From contig CAZYXU010000003.1 in assembly GCA_964650945.1 (NCBI GenBank), forward strand, positions 1 to 64,000: DNA of 64,000 nt, in the 5' to 3' direction. Position 1 is the first letter of the stretch. Each line of letters begins with the position of its first letter. The notes beneath the pieces were generated by a model. The model searched no databases. It saw nothing but the letters and a program-made list of their open reading frames with translations, and had not been told where the DNA came from. Both the position numbers and the translations under genes were made by a program. Positions 35,163 to 42,941 of this stretch are shown piece by piece. The DNA comes from JAXGPF01 sp964650945 (GTDB lineage: Bacteria > Verrucomicrobiota > Kiritimatiellia > JAAZAB01).

Positions 35163-37088
35163 TCAATCCGGACGTTCCACGATCCGGATGGACTTGATGC
35201 GCACGTCGCCCTGGCCGGTATAATATACCCGCGGTTCGATGCTGAAAAAATCGTCCGCCTCGAAATCCAGTGCCTGCGCGCCTTGCGCGCCGGCCGGGAC
35301 CGTGCGTTCGGCCAGCACCCGGCGGCCGCTGTCGGCGCTGACATCCAGCACCGCCGGCGGGCCGCCGCCGCCGGCTTCCATTTCGAAGAGCGCGGTGAAG
35401 CGGCCGGGGAAAACGTACCGGTAGTTGCCGAAAACCAGCTTGCCCTTGCGGTCGCGGCCGGCGCGGGCCACGCGCTCTGTCGGGGCGTCATCCGCGGCCC
35501 GGACGTCCGTGCCGGTCTGCCGGTGCGCCCGGGCCGGGCTGATGGACACCGCGTAGGGTTCGTTGCGGTCCATGGGCCGCAACTCCGGCGGGGCGCCGCC
35601 GGCCAGCCGGAACGGCCGGCGGTTTTTAAAATAACGGACTGCCGCCACTTCGGCGCCATCCGCGGCCAGCATGACCAGCGGCGCGCTGTTCAAGCCGTGC
35701 GGGTTGGCGGTGGCGAAGTCCAGGGGGTGATCGCCCTGCCAGCCTTGGTTGACCATGAACACCAGCGCATCCGCCGGCGCGCGCGCAATCGTCGCCAGCA
35801 ATGCCCGGCGCGGTTCGATCGTTTCCCGCAAAGCGTGCGCCGCCTTCAAACTGAAACGGACCGGTCCGGCCAGCACCGCCAACGCCAGCGCCAGGACGGT
35901 CCAGCGGCGGATGGCCGGGGTCCGGGCCGACATACCCCACAACCGGCCGGCGCCCGCGGCCGCGCCGGCGATAATGAACGGCAGGATTTCGAAATAATAC
36001 CCCGGCCCGGTTTCGTGCGGGCCGCGATGGAAAAAGAAAAGATAACCCGCCGGCACGGCGATCACCGGGCCGGCCAGGATCAGCCAGCGGCTTCGCGGCC
36101 GGCCGGCCAGCAGCAGGCCGGCCCATAAGAGCAATCCGCCCGGGAATCCCCAGAGCCAGCCATCCGCCAGACGCAGGTTGTTTTGTAATATCTTCCATCC
36201 CTTGGCCAGGGTGTGCAGGCCGTAATGGCGCTGGCCGAAACCCAGCGCCTCCAGCGGCTCGTAATACAGGTAGGTCATCTTGAACGGGTTGCCCAGGATA
36301 AGGTGATTGTAAAACAGCAGGGCCGCCGCGCCGGCCGCGGCGCCGCCGGCAAATAATGCCGCCCCGCGCAAGGTGCGCTCGTCGCGCCGGACAGCCAGCG
36401 TCCACAGCGCGTCCACCCCGAACGGCAGCGCCATCAGCAGCGCCGTATAAGTGCGGTTGACGCATAAAAATCCCCAGGCCAGCCCGGCCAGCAAGGCCGC
36501 GCCGGGCCGGCCGGACCGCCGCCACCAGAGGTGGCAAACCAGCAGGCCGGCGACCGCGAGAAGTCCGCTGGTATGACTGAGCAGCGTGGCAAAGGTGAAT
36601 AAAAACCAGGGGCTGATCAACAACAGGACTCCGGCAAACATTCCGGCGGTTGCCGGGGCGCCGGCTGCGGCCGGGGTGCCGGCTGCGGCCGGGGTGCCGG
36701 CTGCGGCCGGGGCGGCGGCCAGGGCGGCGGCCAGGGCGATGAGCAACAGCGCCAGGCCGGCGCCAAAAAACACGCTGAAGTAAGGACTGCCCGCCCAGGC
36801 CCCGGGCAGCAGGAACAAAGCATGGCCGGGCGGGTAGCGGGAAACCCAGCCGGTTGCGCGCTCCATGATATTCATCTTATGGGAGAGCAGGGGCGCGAAG
36901 GGGGGGCAGGGCCGGCTGAACCCGCCTTCCAGAAAAGTGTTGACCTGGAAAATATAACTCTGCTCGTCGGTGGTCAGGGGTGTGCGGCATAGAACGCGGT
37001 TGGCGAGTTGCTGGACAACGATCCCGGCCGCCGCGGCCAGGGCCAGGAGCGCCAGTCCGCAAATGATTTTTTTTAGTTGCGGATTCAA
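35163..37088 (-). CDS. GT39-like membrane glycosyltransferase
   Basis: A 641-residue GT-C fold protein with about 11 membrane segments in residues 1-460 and a soluble C-terminal domain. TTDEQSYIFQVNTF near residue 39 carries the DE catalytic acid pair of the ArnT/PMT superfamily. RYPPGHALFLLPGAW follows. A lipid-linked sugar donor is expected. The start is TTG 37088, since no ATG or GTG is nearby; it lies about 25 nt from a heptamer-type repeat. An Ala/Gly/Pro linker around 128-148 is encoded by tandem DNA repeats. Confidence 0.72.
   Translation of the reverse strand: MNPQLKKIICGLALLALAAAAGIVVQQLANRVLCRTPLTTDEQSYIFQVNTFLEGGFSRPCPPFAPLLSHKMNIMERATGWVSRYPPGHALFLLPGAWAGSPYFSVFFGAGLALLLIALAAALAAAPAAAGTPAAAGTPAAAGAPATAGMFAGVLLLISPWFLFTFATLLSHTSGLLAVAGLLVCHLWWRRSGRPGAALLAGLAWGFLCVNRTYTALLMALPFGVDALWTLAVRRDERTLRGAALFAGGAAAGAAALLFYNHLILGNPFKMTYLYYEPLEALGFGQRHYGLHTLAKGWKILQNNLRLADGWLWGFPGGLLLWAGLLLAGRPRSRWLILAGPVIAVPAGYLFFFHRGPHETGPGYYFEILPFIIAGAAAGAGRLWGMSARTPAIRRWTVLALALAVLAGPVRFSLKAAHALRETIEPRRALLATIARAPADALVFMVNQGWQGDHPLDFATANPHGLNSAPLVMLAADGAEVAAVRYFKNRRPFRLAGGAPPELRPMDRNEPYAVSISPARAHRQTGTDVRAADDAPTERVARAGRDRKGKLVFGNYRYVFPGRFTALFEMEAGGGGPPAVLDVSADSGRRVLAERTVPAGAQGAQALDFEADDFFSIEPRVYYTGQGDVRIKSIRIVERPD
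36643..36714. repeat. 18-bp tandem repeat inside the GT39-like gene
   Basis: Three perfect copies of an 18-bp unit (CCGGCTGCGGCCGGGGTG) at 36661-36714, preceded by one degenerate copy from 36643. On the minus strand they encode a repeated Ala-rich (GTPAAA) linker between membrane segments. Copy-number variation would change only the linker length, since the unit is a multiple of three. Confidence 0.85.
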
Positions 37089-37110
37089 AGCCGATCGTTA
37101 TCCTGCCTGT

Positions 37111-37161
37111 TGAATTCTGCCCCCGAATACTGCCCCCCGCGAACACTGACCACCGAACACT
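37111..37161. repeat. Heptamer-type repeat block, diverged
   Basis: TGAATTCTGCCCCCGAATAC, TGCCCCCCGCGAACACTGAC and CACCGAACAC segments. This mixes the TTCTGAA and GAAC heptamers in decayed form. It lies 23-73 nt upstream of the GT39-like TTG start, again in the 5' leader of the gene. Confidence 0.6.
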
Positions 37162-37169
37162 CCGCCGAG

Positions 37170-38963
37170 TCATGCCCCCTTCAGCCACCCCCGCCCGCAA
37201 TACCAGCGCGCGGTTTCCACCAGGCCGTCGGCATCGGGATGGCGCGGCTGATAGCCCAGGCGCTCGCGCAGTTTGGCGGTGTTGAACGAGCGGTCCTTGG
37301 TGAAAAACGCCAGCCGGCGCCGGTGGATCGGCGGCTCGATCCCCAACCGCCGGCAAACCGCCTCGCAGAGATCGGCGGCCCAGAAGAACGGCGCCGCGGG
37401 CAGGCGGATCACCCGCAGGTTGCGGCCCAGTGCCCGCGCCACGATCCGCGCCATCCGCTCCAGGGTGATGCATTCGGGATTGCCGCAGATGAAGACTTCG
37501 CCCAGGGCCGCCGGATGGGTGGCGGCCAGGACGATGACATTGGTCAGGTCGTCCACATGGATCAGGTGGTAAAGCCCGGGGCTGTGGCCGAGCATGATCA
37601 TCCACGGCCGCGCCGCCATCCGGAAGAATTTCAGCAGGCGGGTGTCGCCCGGGCCGTAAATGGCCGCCGGACGGATGACGGTGAAGGGCAGGTTGTTGGC
37701 GCGGGCAAAATCAATCAGCCAGGTTTCCGCCTCCGCCTTGGTGCGCTGGTAAATGTCGCCGGGATGCATGGGCGTGGTTTCATCCGCCGGGGGATGTTCG
37801 ATGTGGCCCAGGACGCCCACGGTGGAGACATGGATGAAACGCTGGAAGCCGGGATTGCGCAGCGCGGCCCGGGCCAGTAGTTGGGTGCTGGTGACATGCA
37901 CCCTGGTGTACATTTCATCCTGGTAGCGTGCTTCGCGGAAGGCGGCCGCCACATGGAAGATGTAGCTTACATCCCGGGCGGCGGCTTCCACCACCGCCGG
38001 ATCATAGACGTCGCCGCGGAACCACGTGATGGGCAAGTCGCGGAATTGTTCAAGATTGGACGAGGCGCGGGCGATGGCCCGTACAGCCAGGCCGGCATTG
38101 ACCAGCTTGCGGGTCAGCACCGCGCCGGTAAACCCCGTGGCGCCGGTTACGAGCACGGAGGCGCCCGCGGGTATGGCGCAGGGCGGCGAAGCCTTGCTGA
38201 AGAGCGGTGTAAAAACCTTTTCGGCATTCCGCTCCATGTGGAGAATTATCGGGGAGCCGAAAAGGCGGGTCAAACCGATGCTCCCCGGCAGCCATTCCAG
38301 GGCCCGGGAAAGCCCGCGGCATTGCAAAATACGGTGCAGCACCATCGGCCAGAAAAACTGGCCGGCGCGGCGGCGCGGGCGGAATGCGGCGCGGGCAAAG
38401 GCGGCGGCGATTTCCGCGTGGCGGAACAGCCGGAAAGTGCGGGTGTTGCCCTCCAGCTTGCGCTTGGCGGGAAACAGCCACTCGGCCAGGCAGTTCAGGC
38501 TCTGGCTGGTAGGGTAGTCCACCACCGCCGCGGTTTGCGCCACCCGGCATAATTCTGCAATCAGCGCCGGCCAGCGCTCCCCGCAATGCATCAGCAGCCG
38601 CACGCACACCACCGCCGCGAATTCGCGGTCGGCGAAAGGCAGCGCCAGGGGGTCGGCCCGCAGAAATTCGCATTGCCCGGCGCGCACGAGTCCGTCTATC
38701 CGCCGGCGGCAGGATGGATCGCTGCCGGTAACGGTCACCCGGTATCCCGCCCGGACGAGCGCCCCGGCCAGTTGGCCGTGGCCGCCGCCCACCTCCAGCA
38801 CGGCGCTGCCGCGCGGGAGGGAAGCCAGGCATTTTAAGACCAGGCGTTCCTGGACCTGGAGCATCCAGGCGCCGCTGGGGCCGGCGAACCGCGCGGCATA
38901 GCCGTCCGAGGCGGTTTCAATGTCGGCGTCAAGGCGGGGCGGATTGGTTTGAGTGGCGTCCAT
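37170..38963 (-). CDS. SAM methyltransferase / NAD-dependent epimerase fusion
   Basis: A 597-residue two-domain protein. Residues 45-240 are a class I methyltransferase with VLEVGGGHGQLAG (55-67) and FAAVVCVRLLMHCG. Residues 268-590 are an extended SDR of the epimerase/3-beta-HSD type with VLVTGATGFTGAVL (270-283). Its catalytic YxxxK is YQRTK, and a ligand motif is RPAAIYGPGDTRLL. Both domains look intact. ATG 38963 lies 5 nt after the GT4 stop. The fusion implies sequential action on one lipid- or nucleotide-linked substrate; the pathway is not known. Confidence 0.8.
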   Translation of the reverse strand: MDATQTNPPRLDADIETASDGYAARFAGPSGAWMLQVQERLVLKCLASLPRGSAVLEVGGGHGQLAGALVRAGYRVTVTGSDPSCRRRIDGLVRAGQCEFLRADPLALPFADREFAAVVCVRLLMHCGERWPALIAELCRVAQTAAVVDYPTSQSLNCLAEWLFPAKRKLEGNTRTFRLFRHAEIAAAFARAAFRPRRRAGQFFWPMVLHRILQCRGLSRALEWLPGSIGLTRLFGSPIILHMERNAEKVFTPLFSKASPPCAIPAGASVLVTGATGFTGAVLTRKLVNAGLAVRAIARASSNLEQFRDLPITWFRGDVYDPAVVEAAARDVSYIFHVAAAFREARYQDEMYTRVHVTSTQLLARAALRNPGFQRFIHVSTVGVLGHIEHPPADETTPMHPGDIYQRTKAEAETWLIDFARANNLPFTVIRPAAIYGPGDTRLLKFFRMAARPWMIMLGHSPGLYHLIHVDDLTNVIVLAATHPAALGEVFICGNPECITLERMARIVARALGRNLRVIRLPAAPFFWAADLCEAVCRRLGIEPPIHRRRLAFFTKDRSFNTAKLRERLGYQPRHPDADGLVETARWYCGRGWLKGA

Positions 38964-38968
38964 AAAGG

Positions 38969-40045
38969 TCACAAGGCATCCAGTAACTGGCGCACTTCCG
39001 CGGCCAGGTCGCGGGCCGCTTCCCGCCGCATGCGGGCGCGCTGCGCAGCCAGGACGGTCTGGCGCAACGGCTCGTCCGTCAGGACGCGGTGCATCAAGGC
39101 CGCCAGTTCGGGCGCCGATAAATCCGCGTATAGCACGCCGGCGCCGTCCAGCGCTTCGGGCATGCCGCCGGCACGGCGCGCCAGCACCGGCACGTCGGCA
39201 TGCATGGCTTCCAGCAGCGGCAGGCAGTAGCCCTCGTGGGCGCTGGGGCAGACATACAGGTCCGCCACCCGGTAATAGGCCGCCAGGCCGGCGGCGGCGG
39301 CAAAGCCTTCGAAGCAGACGTTCGGCAGGTCCAGGTCTCCCGCCAGCATGCGCAGCATGGTGCAATAGCGCGGAGCGCTGCGGTTGGATCCGACAAGCAA
39401 CAGGCGGCTGAACGGGTTCAGCGCCTTGTGATACCAGGCGAAGGCCTGGATCAAATCTTCCACGCGCTTGTTGGGGGCGATCCGGCCCACGAAGAGGATG
39501 TTTTTCAGCCGGTTGCGCGGCCCGGAGAATTTCCGCATGATCAACGGCTCCGGGGCGGCATCCAGGGGGGCGGGGTCGAAAATCAACGGCAACACCCGCA
39601 CGTTTGCAATGCCCAGCGCCGCCAATTCGGCGGCATTGAACCGGGATACCGTCCACACCGCCGCCGCGCCGCGCGCCGTTGCCGGCAGCCGCGCGCGCGC
39701 CTCCTCCAGGCGCGCGCGGAGGCCGTCGTCATAGCCGTCAAAATAATCGGCCGGCGTGATGTTGTGGTAAACCAGGATGCGGGCGGCGGGGCTGGCGAGG
39801 AAAACCTCCGCCGCCGGCGAGGCGATGCCGTAGTGGTGCAGGCAGATATCCTCCGGCGCGCCGCGGTATTCCGCCAGCGGCCGGCAATCCGCGCGTAAAG
39901 ACGGCGAAACGCAGCGCATGTCGGCGTAAATCTCCGCGGGATGGCCCCCGTCCCGGAAAATCCTGCGCAGACAGACGGCCATGTGCGAAATGGCGTCGCC
40001 ATCGGCATACCCGGCCAGTAACTGGTCAATGCGTTTTTTTTGCAT
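38969..40045 (-). CDS. Glycosyltransferase family 4
   Basis: A 358-residue retaining GT-B glycosyltransferase. The acceptor half ends near HHYGIASP and YHNITPADYF. The donor half has NILFVGRIAPNKRVEDLIQAF and the nucleotide-sugar motif EGYCLPLLEAM (E-x7-E) followed by PVLARRAGGMPEAL. ATG 40045 follows the stop of the coiled-coil gene by 23 nt. It is part of a compact run with the fusion protein, and probably assembles a cell-surface glycan. Confidence 0.85.
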   Translation of the reverse strand: MQKKRIDQLLAGYADGDAISHMAVCLRRIFRDGGHPAEIYADMRCVSPSLRADCRPLAEYRGAPEDICLHHYGIASPAAEVFLASPAARILVYHNITPADYFDGYDDGLRARLEEARARLPATARGAAAVWTVSRFNAAELAALGIANVRVLPLIFDPAPLDAAPEPLIMRKFSGPRNRLKNILFVGRIAPNKRVEDLIQAFAWYHKALNPFSRLLLVGSNRSAPRYCTMLRMLAGDLDLPNVCFEGFAAAAGLAAYYRVADLYVCPSAHEGYCLPLLEAMHADVPVLARRAGGMPEALDGAGVLYADLSAPELAALMHRVLTDEPLRQTVLAAQRARMRREAARDLAAEVRQLLDAL

Positions 40046-40068
40046 GTTATGTTGTTTGACGCTTTGAA

Positions 40069-40512
40069 CTAACGCCGGTCCGCTGCCAGGCGCTGTTCCA
40101 GTTTTTCCACCCGCGCGCGCAACTCGTCCGTCTCCCGGCAACGCAACTGCCATTCGTTTTCCAGCGCCTGGGTGAACAGGCCGTTGATCAGGTTCTGTCG
40201 GAACGCGATCCGGTCGTGCTGGTAGCGCAGCAGCTTCCAGAGCAGGCGTTTGACGCGCTGTAAACACCCGCCGGCCGCGCCCGGCCGGCGGGGGATTTCA
40301 AAATCCAGCGTATCCACGGCGTCCCGGTAGCGCAGCAGCCGCAGAAAATTCGCGTGGTACCCGGCGTCGGAGTCCGCGCCGGCCAGGGCCGGCGCGCCGA
40401 TTTCCGGGGAAACCGCGCTGGGTTGCCGGCGGCTGCGCCGCAGGCAGTCAGCCGCCTGGCGCACCTGTTCCGCCAGGTCCGGGCGGTCCTGTCCGGCAAC
40501 GCTGATAGCCAT
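40069..40512 (-). CDS. Small helical protein of the glycan cluster, unknown function
   Basis: A 147-residue soluble protein. The middle, RYQHDRIAFRQNLINGLF, and the coiled-coil end, ELRARVEKLEQRLA, are the only recognisable traits. GGGAGG precedes ATG 40512. The gene begins 2 nt after the DUF368 stop and ends 23 nt before the glycosyltransferase start. I have seen similar short helical proteins beside glycosyltransferases, but cannot name a family. Confidence 0.6.
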   Translation of the reverse strand: MAISVAGQDRPDLAEQVRQAADCLRRSRRQPSAVSPEIGAPALAGADSDAGYHANFLRLLRYRDAVDTLDFEIPRRPGAAGGCLQRVKRLLWKLLRYQHDRIAFRQNLINGLFTQALENEWQLRCRETDELRARVEKLEQRLAADRR

Positions 40513-40514
40513 GT

Positions 40515-41489
40515 TCAATGCCTCCCGATGCGGGCGCATAAACGCACAAACGGATTCTTGCGCGTTTGCGCATGATCCAGGGCGCTGATGAGGATGAAGC
40601 CCAGCAGGCAGAGCGCGAGCGCCTCCCAGAAGACGGCGCCCGTAAAATCCGGCATGACGTTGATTTCACGGATGGGGACGGCCTGCCCGTGCCGGTCAAC
40701 GATGGTTTCGAGCACTTCCTTGAACGGCCAGATTTTACGCAGCGAGCCCAGCATGAATCCCGTCAACAGCGCGATCGTGGCCTGGTGGTAATGGCGCAGG
40801 AGCCAGCTCAGGAAGCGGACGAACCCGATGATGCCCGCCGCGATGCCCGCCGCCACCGGCAACAATCCCAGGATGTCCAGGGTTTTGATCTGCTCCAGGA
40901 CGTAATTGTATTGCCCCATGATCAGCAGGATGAACGAGCCGGAAATGCCGGGCAGGATCATCGCGATCACCGCCACCACGCCGCTGGCGAATAAAATCAA
41001 GGGGGTATGCGGCATTTCCCGCGGCACCATCCCGATCAAGATCCAGGCCAGGACCGTGCCCAGCAGGAGCGCTGCAAGCGTGCCGACCCCCCAGCGCAGT
41101 TCGACGCTGATGGAAACGATGGAGGCCAGGATCAGGCCGAAGAAAAAAGCATACAACAAGACGGTTTGATACGTCAGCAGCCAACTGATCAGGCCGGCCA
41201 GGGCAAAGATTGCCAGCGCCAGGCCGGCGCCCAGCGGCAGCAGGAACCGCCAGGGCACATGGTCGAGCGCCGCGCGGAACCGGCCGCGCAACAGTAATTG
41301 CGCCAAACGCAGGTCGAAAGTCTTGATGGCATCGAGCAATTCCTCGTAAATGCCCATGATGAACGCCATTGTGCCGCCGGAGACGCCCGGGATGACATTG
41401 GCCGCGCCGGTCACCAGGCCGGCAAAAACCAGGTAAGCGTAATTTTTCCAGGTCCGCGCGCGTTTCCGTTCCGGTTCCAACTGGCTCAT
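40515..41489 (-). CDS. DUF368 family polyprenyl-phosphate translocase-like protein
   Basis: A 324-residue membrane protein with nine or so helices. Two inverted halves carry the family motifs NVIPGVSGGTMAF (31-43) and MILPGISGSFILL. DUF368 proteins (PopT) have been shown to recycle undecaprenyl phosphate across the membrane in other bacteria. That fits its place at the head of a glycosyltransferase cluster. AAAGGATG lies upstream of ATG 41489. It is divergent from prmA. Confidence 0.88.
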   Translation of the reverse strand: MSQLEPERKRARTWKNYAYLVFAGLVTGAANVIPGVSGGTMAFIMGIYEELLDAIKTFDLRLAQLLLRGRFRAALDHVPWRFLLPLGAGLALAIFALAGLISWLLTYQTVLLYAFFFGLILASIVSISVELRWGVGTLAALLLGTVLAWILIGMVPREMPHTPLILFASGVVAVIAMILPGISGSFILLIMGQYNYVLEQIKTLDILGLLPVAAGIAAGIIGFVRFLSWLLRHYHQATIALLTGFMLGSLRKIWPFKEVLETIVDRHGQAVPIREINVMPDFTGAVFWEALALCLLGFILISALDHAQTRKNPFVRLCARIGRH

Positions 41490-41540
41490 AATGTATAATT
41501 CATCCTTTTAATGTTTTCAACATGCCGGCGGCAGTTTATA

Positions 41541-42578
41541 ATGTCTTCCATGCAAACGCAAAACAAAATCATCGGCCGGCCCCGCCGGCCACGGCTGCGT
41601 CATGCTTGCGGCTCACCAGGGACGGTTCGCCCCACCAAAGGCAAATATGGCCAAAATGGTGGGGCGAGGCGCCCCGGCCGAGCCGTCTTTTCCGAGTTTG
41701 ACGCAGCCCTGCCGCGCCGGCCGGCGGCGTGCCATGCCGCGCGTCTCTACACCGCCCCGACCACGGCGCTCCTGTGCCAGACATTGCTGGCGGCGGAAAA
41801 CACCGCCGTGACCCTGCCGTCCAAGGGCGCGCGCTGGGCGCGCCTGACGGTGTTTTGCCCGTCGCCCGCGGCGGCGCGCCGGCTGGCGGCCCGGCTGCGC
41901 GGCTGGCTGGACGGCCTGCCGGGACCGGCCGGGCGCGTGCAGTGCGTCCGCCTGCCGGCGGCCGATTGGCGGGAAAACTGGAAACGCTTTTTTCCGGCGC
42001 GCCGGGTGTCGCCGCGGCTGGTGGTCCGGCCGCCCTGGCGCAGTTTTCCGGCGCGGCCGGGCGATTGTGTGATCGAATTGAATCCGGGCTTGAGTTTCGG
42101 CACCGGCCTGCATCCCACGACGCGCGGCTGTCTGCGCCTGCTGGACGAATTTGACGCCGCCGCGCCGGGCGGCTCTTTTCTGGATATCGGCTGCGGATCG
42201 GGCATCCTGGCGATTGCCGCCGCGCGCCTGGGTTGCCGGCCGGTGCTGGCGCTGGATCATGACCCGCAGGCCGTGCGCGCCGCCCGGCAAAACCGCCAGG
42301 CCAACGGGCTGGACCGCCGGATTGTCATCCGGCGGGCCGATGTCCGGCGGTTGGACAACTTCCCGGCCTGCGATCTGGTGGCCGCCAACCTGCTGGCGGG
42401 ATTGCTGATTGAAGCCGCCCCGCAAATCAGCCGCCTGGCGGCGCGGCATTTGATTGTTGCCGGGATTTTACGCCCGCAATACGCCGCGGTGCGCCGCGCC
42501 TACCAGCGGCAGGGATTCCGCGAAATCCGCGCCATCCCCGATGGCGAATGGCAGACCGGCGGATTCGTCCGCCGGTAG
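41541..42578 (+). CDS. prmA: Ribosomal protein L11 methyltransferase-like protein
   Basis: A 345-residue protein. The C-terminal half is PrmA-like: PGLSFGTGLHPTTRGCLRLL, LDIGCGSGILAIAAARLG and LVAANLLAGLLIEAAP. The N-terminal part is unusual. After ATG 41541 come 60 residues with no similarity to PrmA, encoded partly by a palindromic repeat. The PrmA domain appears to begin near residue 65-70. An internal start cannot be found in frame before it, so the extension may be real or a recent insertion. It trimethylates L11 if active. Confidence 0.75.
   Translation: MSSMQTQNKIIGRPRRPRLRHACGSPGTVRPTKGKYGQNGGARRPGRAVFSEFDAALPRRPAACHAARLYTAPTTALLCQTLLAAENTAVTLPSKGARWARLTVFCPSPAAARRLAARLRGWLDGLPGPAGRVQCVRLPAADWRENWKRFFPARRVSPRLVVRPPWRSFPARPGDCVIELNPGLSFGTGLHPTTRGCLRLLDEFDAAAPGGSFLDIGCGSGILAIAAARLGCRPVLALDHDPQAVRAARQNRQANGLDRRIVIRRADVRRLDNFPACDLVAANLLAGLLIEAAPQISRLAARHLIVAGILRPQYAAVRRAYQRQGFREIRAIPDGEWQTGGFVRR
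41621..41687. repeat. Palindromic element inside the 5' part of prmA
   Basis: Perfect 10-bp arms CGCCCCACCA (41628-41637) and TGGTGGGGCG (41657-41666) form a hairpin. Outer arms GACGG (41621) and CCGTC (41683) extend it. The element is in frame with prmA and codes for about 22 residues of low complexity. It is a different family from the REP-like element at 1088. Confidence 0.75.
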
Positions 42579-42620
42579 GGGAAATTTGTTTTGCGCCAGG
42601 CCGGCAAAAATGACATAATT

Positions 42621-42915
42621 ACCGAACCCCGAACCACCGAACCACTGAACCCCGAACCACCGAACCACTGAACCCCGAACCACCGAACCACTGAACCCCG
42701 AACCACCGAACCACTGAACCCTGAACCACGAACCACTGAACCCTGAACCCTGAACCCCGAACCCCGAACACCGAACCCCGAACCCCGAACCACCGAACCC
42801 CGAACCACTGAACCACCGAACCCCTAAAACCGAACCCCGAACACCGAACACTGAACACCGAACACTGAACCCCGAACACTGAACCCCGAACCCCGAACCA
42901 CCGAACACTGAACAC
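42621..42915. repeat. 295-bp heptamer array, GAAC core, with 23-bp higher-order unit
   Basis: About 40 units ending in GAAC, spaced 7 or 8 bp. The left part is ordered: a 23-bp unit made of 7+8+8 (CCCGAAC, CACCGAAC, CACTGAAC) repeats at least four times. The right part is irregular, reverting to CGAACAC/TGAACAC units like those at 41. It fills most of the 363-bp gap between prmA and mlaE and ends 27 nt before the mlaE ATG. Open frames across it, including the repeated Gly-Val-Arg-Trp reading on the minus strand, are artefacts of the repeat. Confidence 0.95.
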
Positions 42916-42941
42916 GTTGTCGAGAGATTGGATTAAGACGC

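Noticed and set aside
42600..42940. Long open frames on the minus strand across the repeat array with Gly-Val-Arg-Trp-rich translations
   Set aside because: They arise from the heptamer/octamer repeat. The amino-acid pattern follows the repeat period, and there is no start or ribosome site to support a protein.
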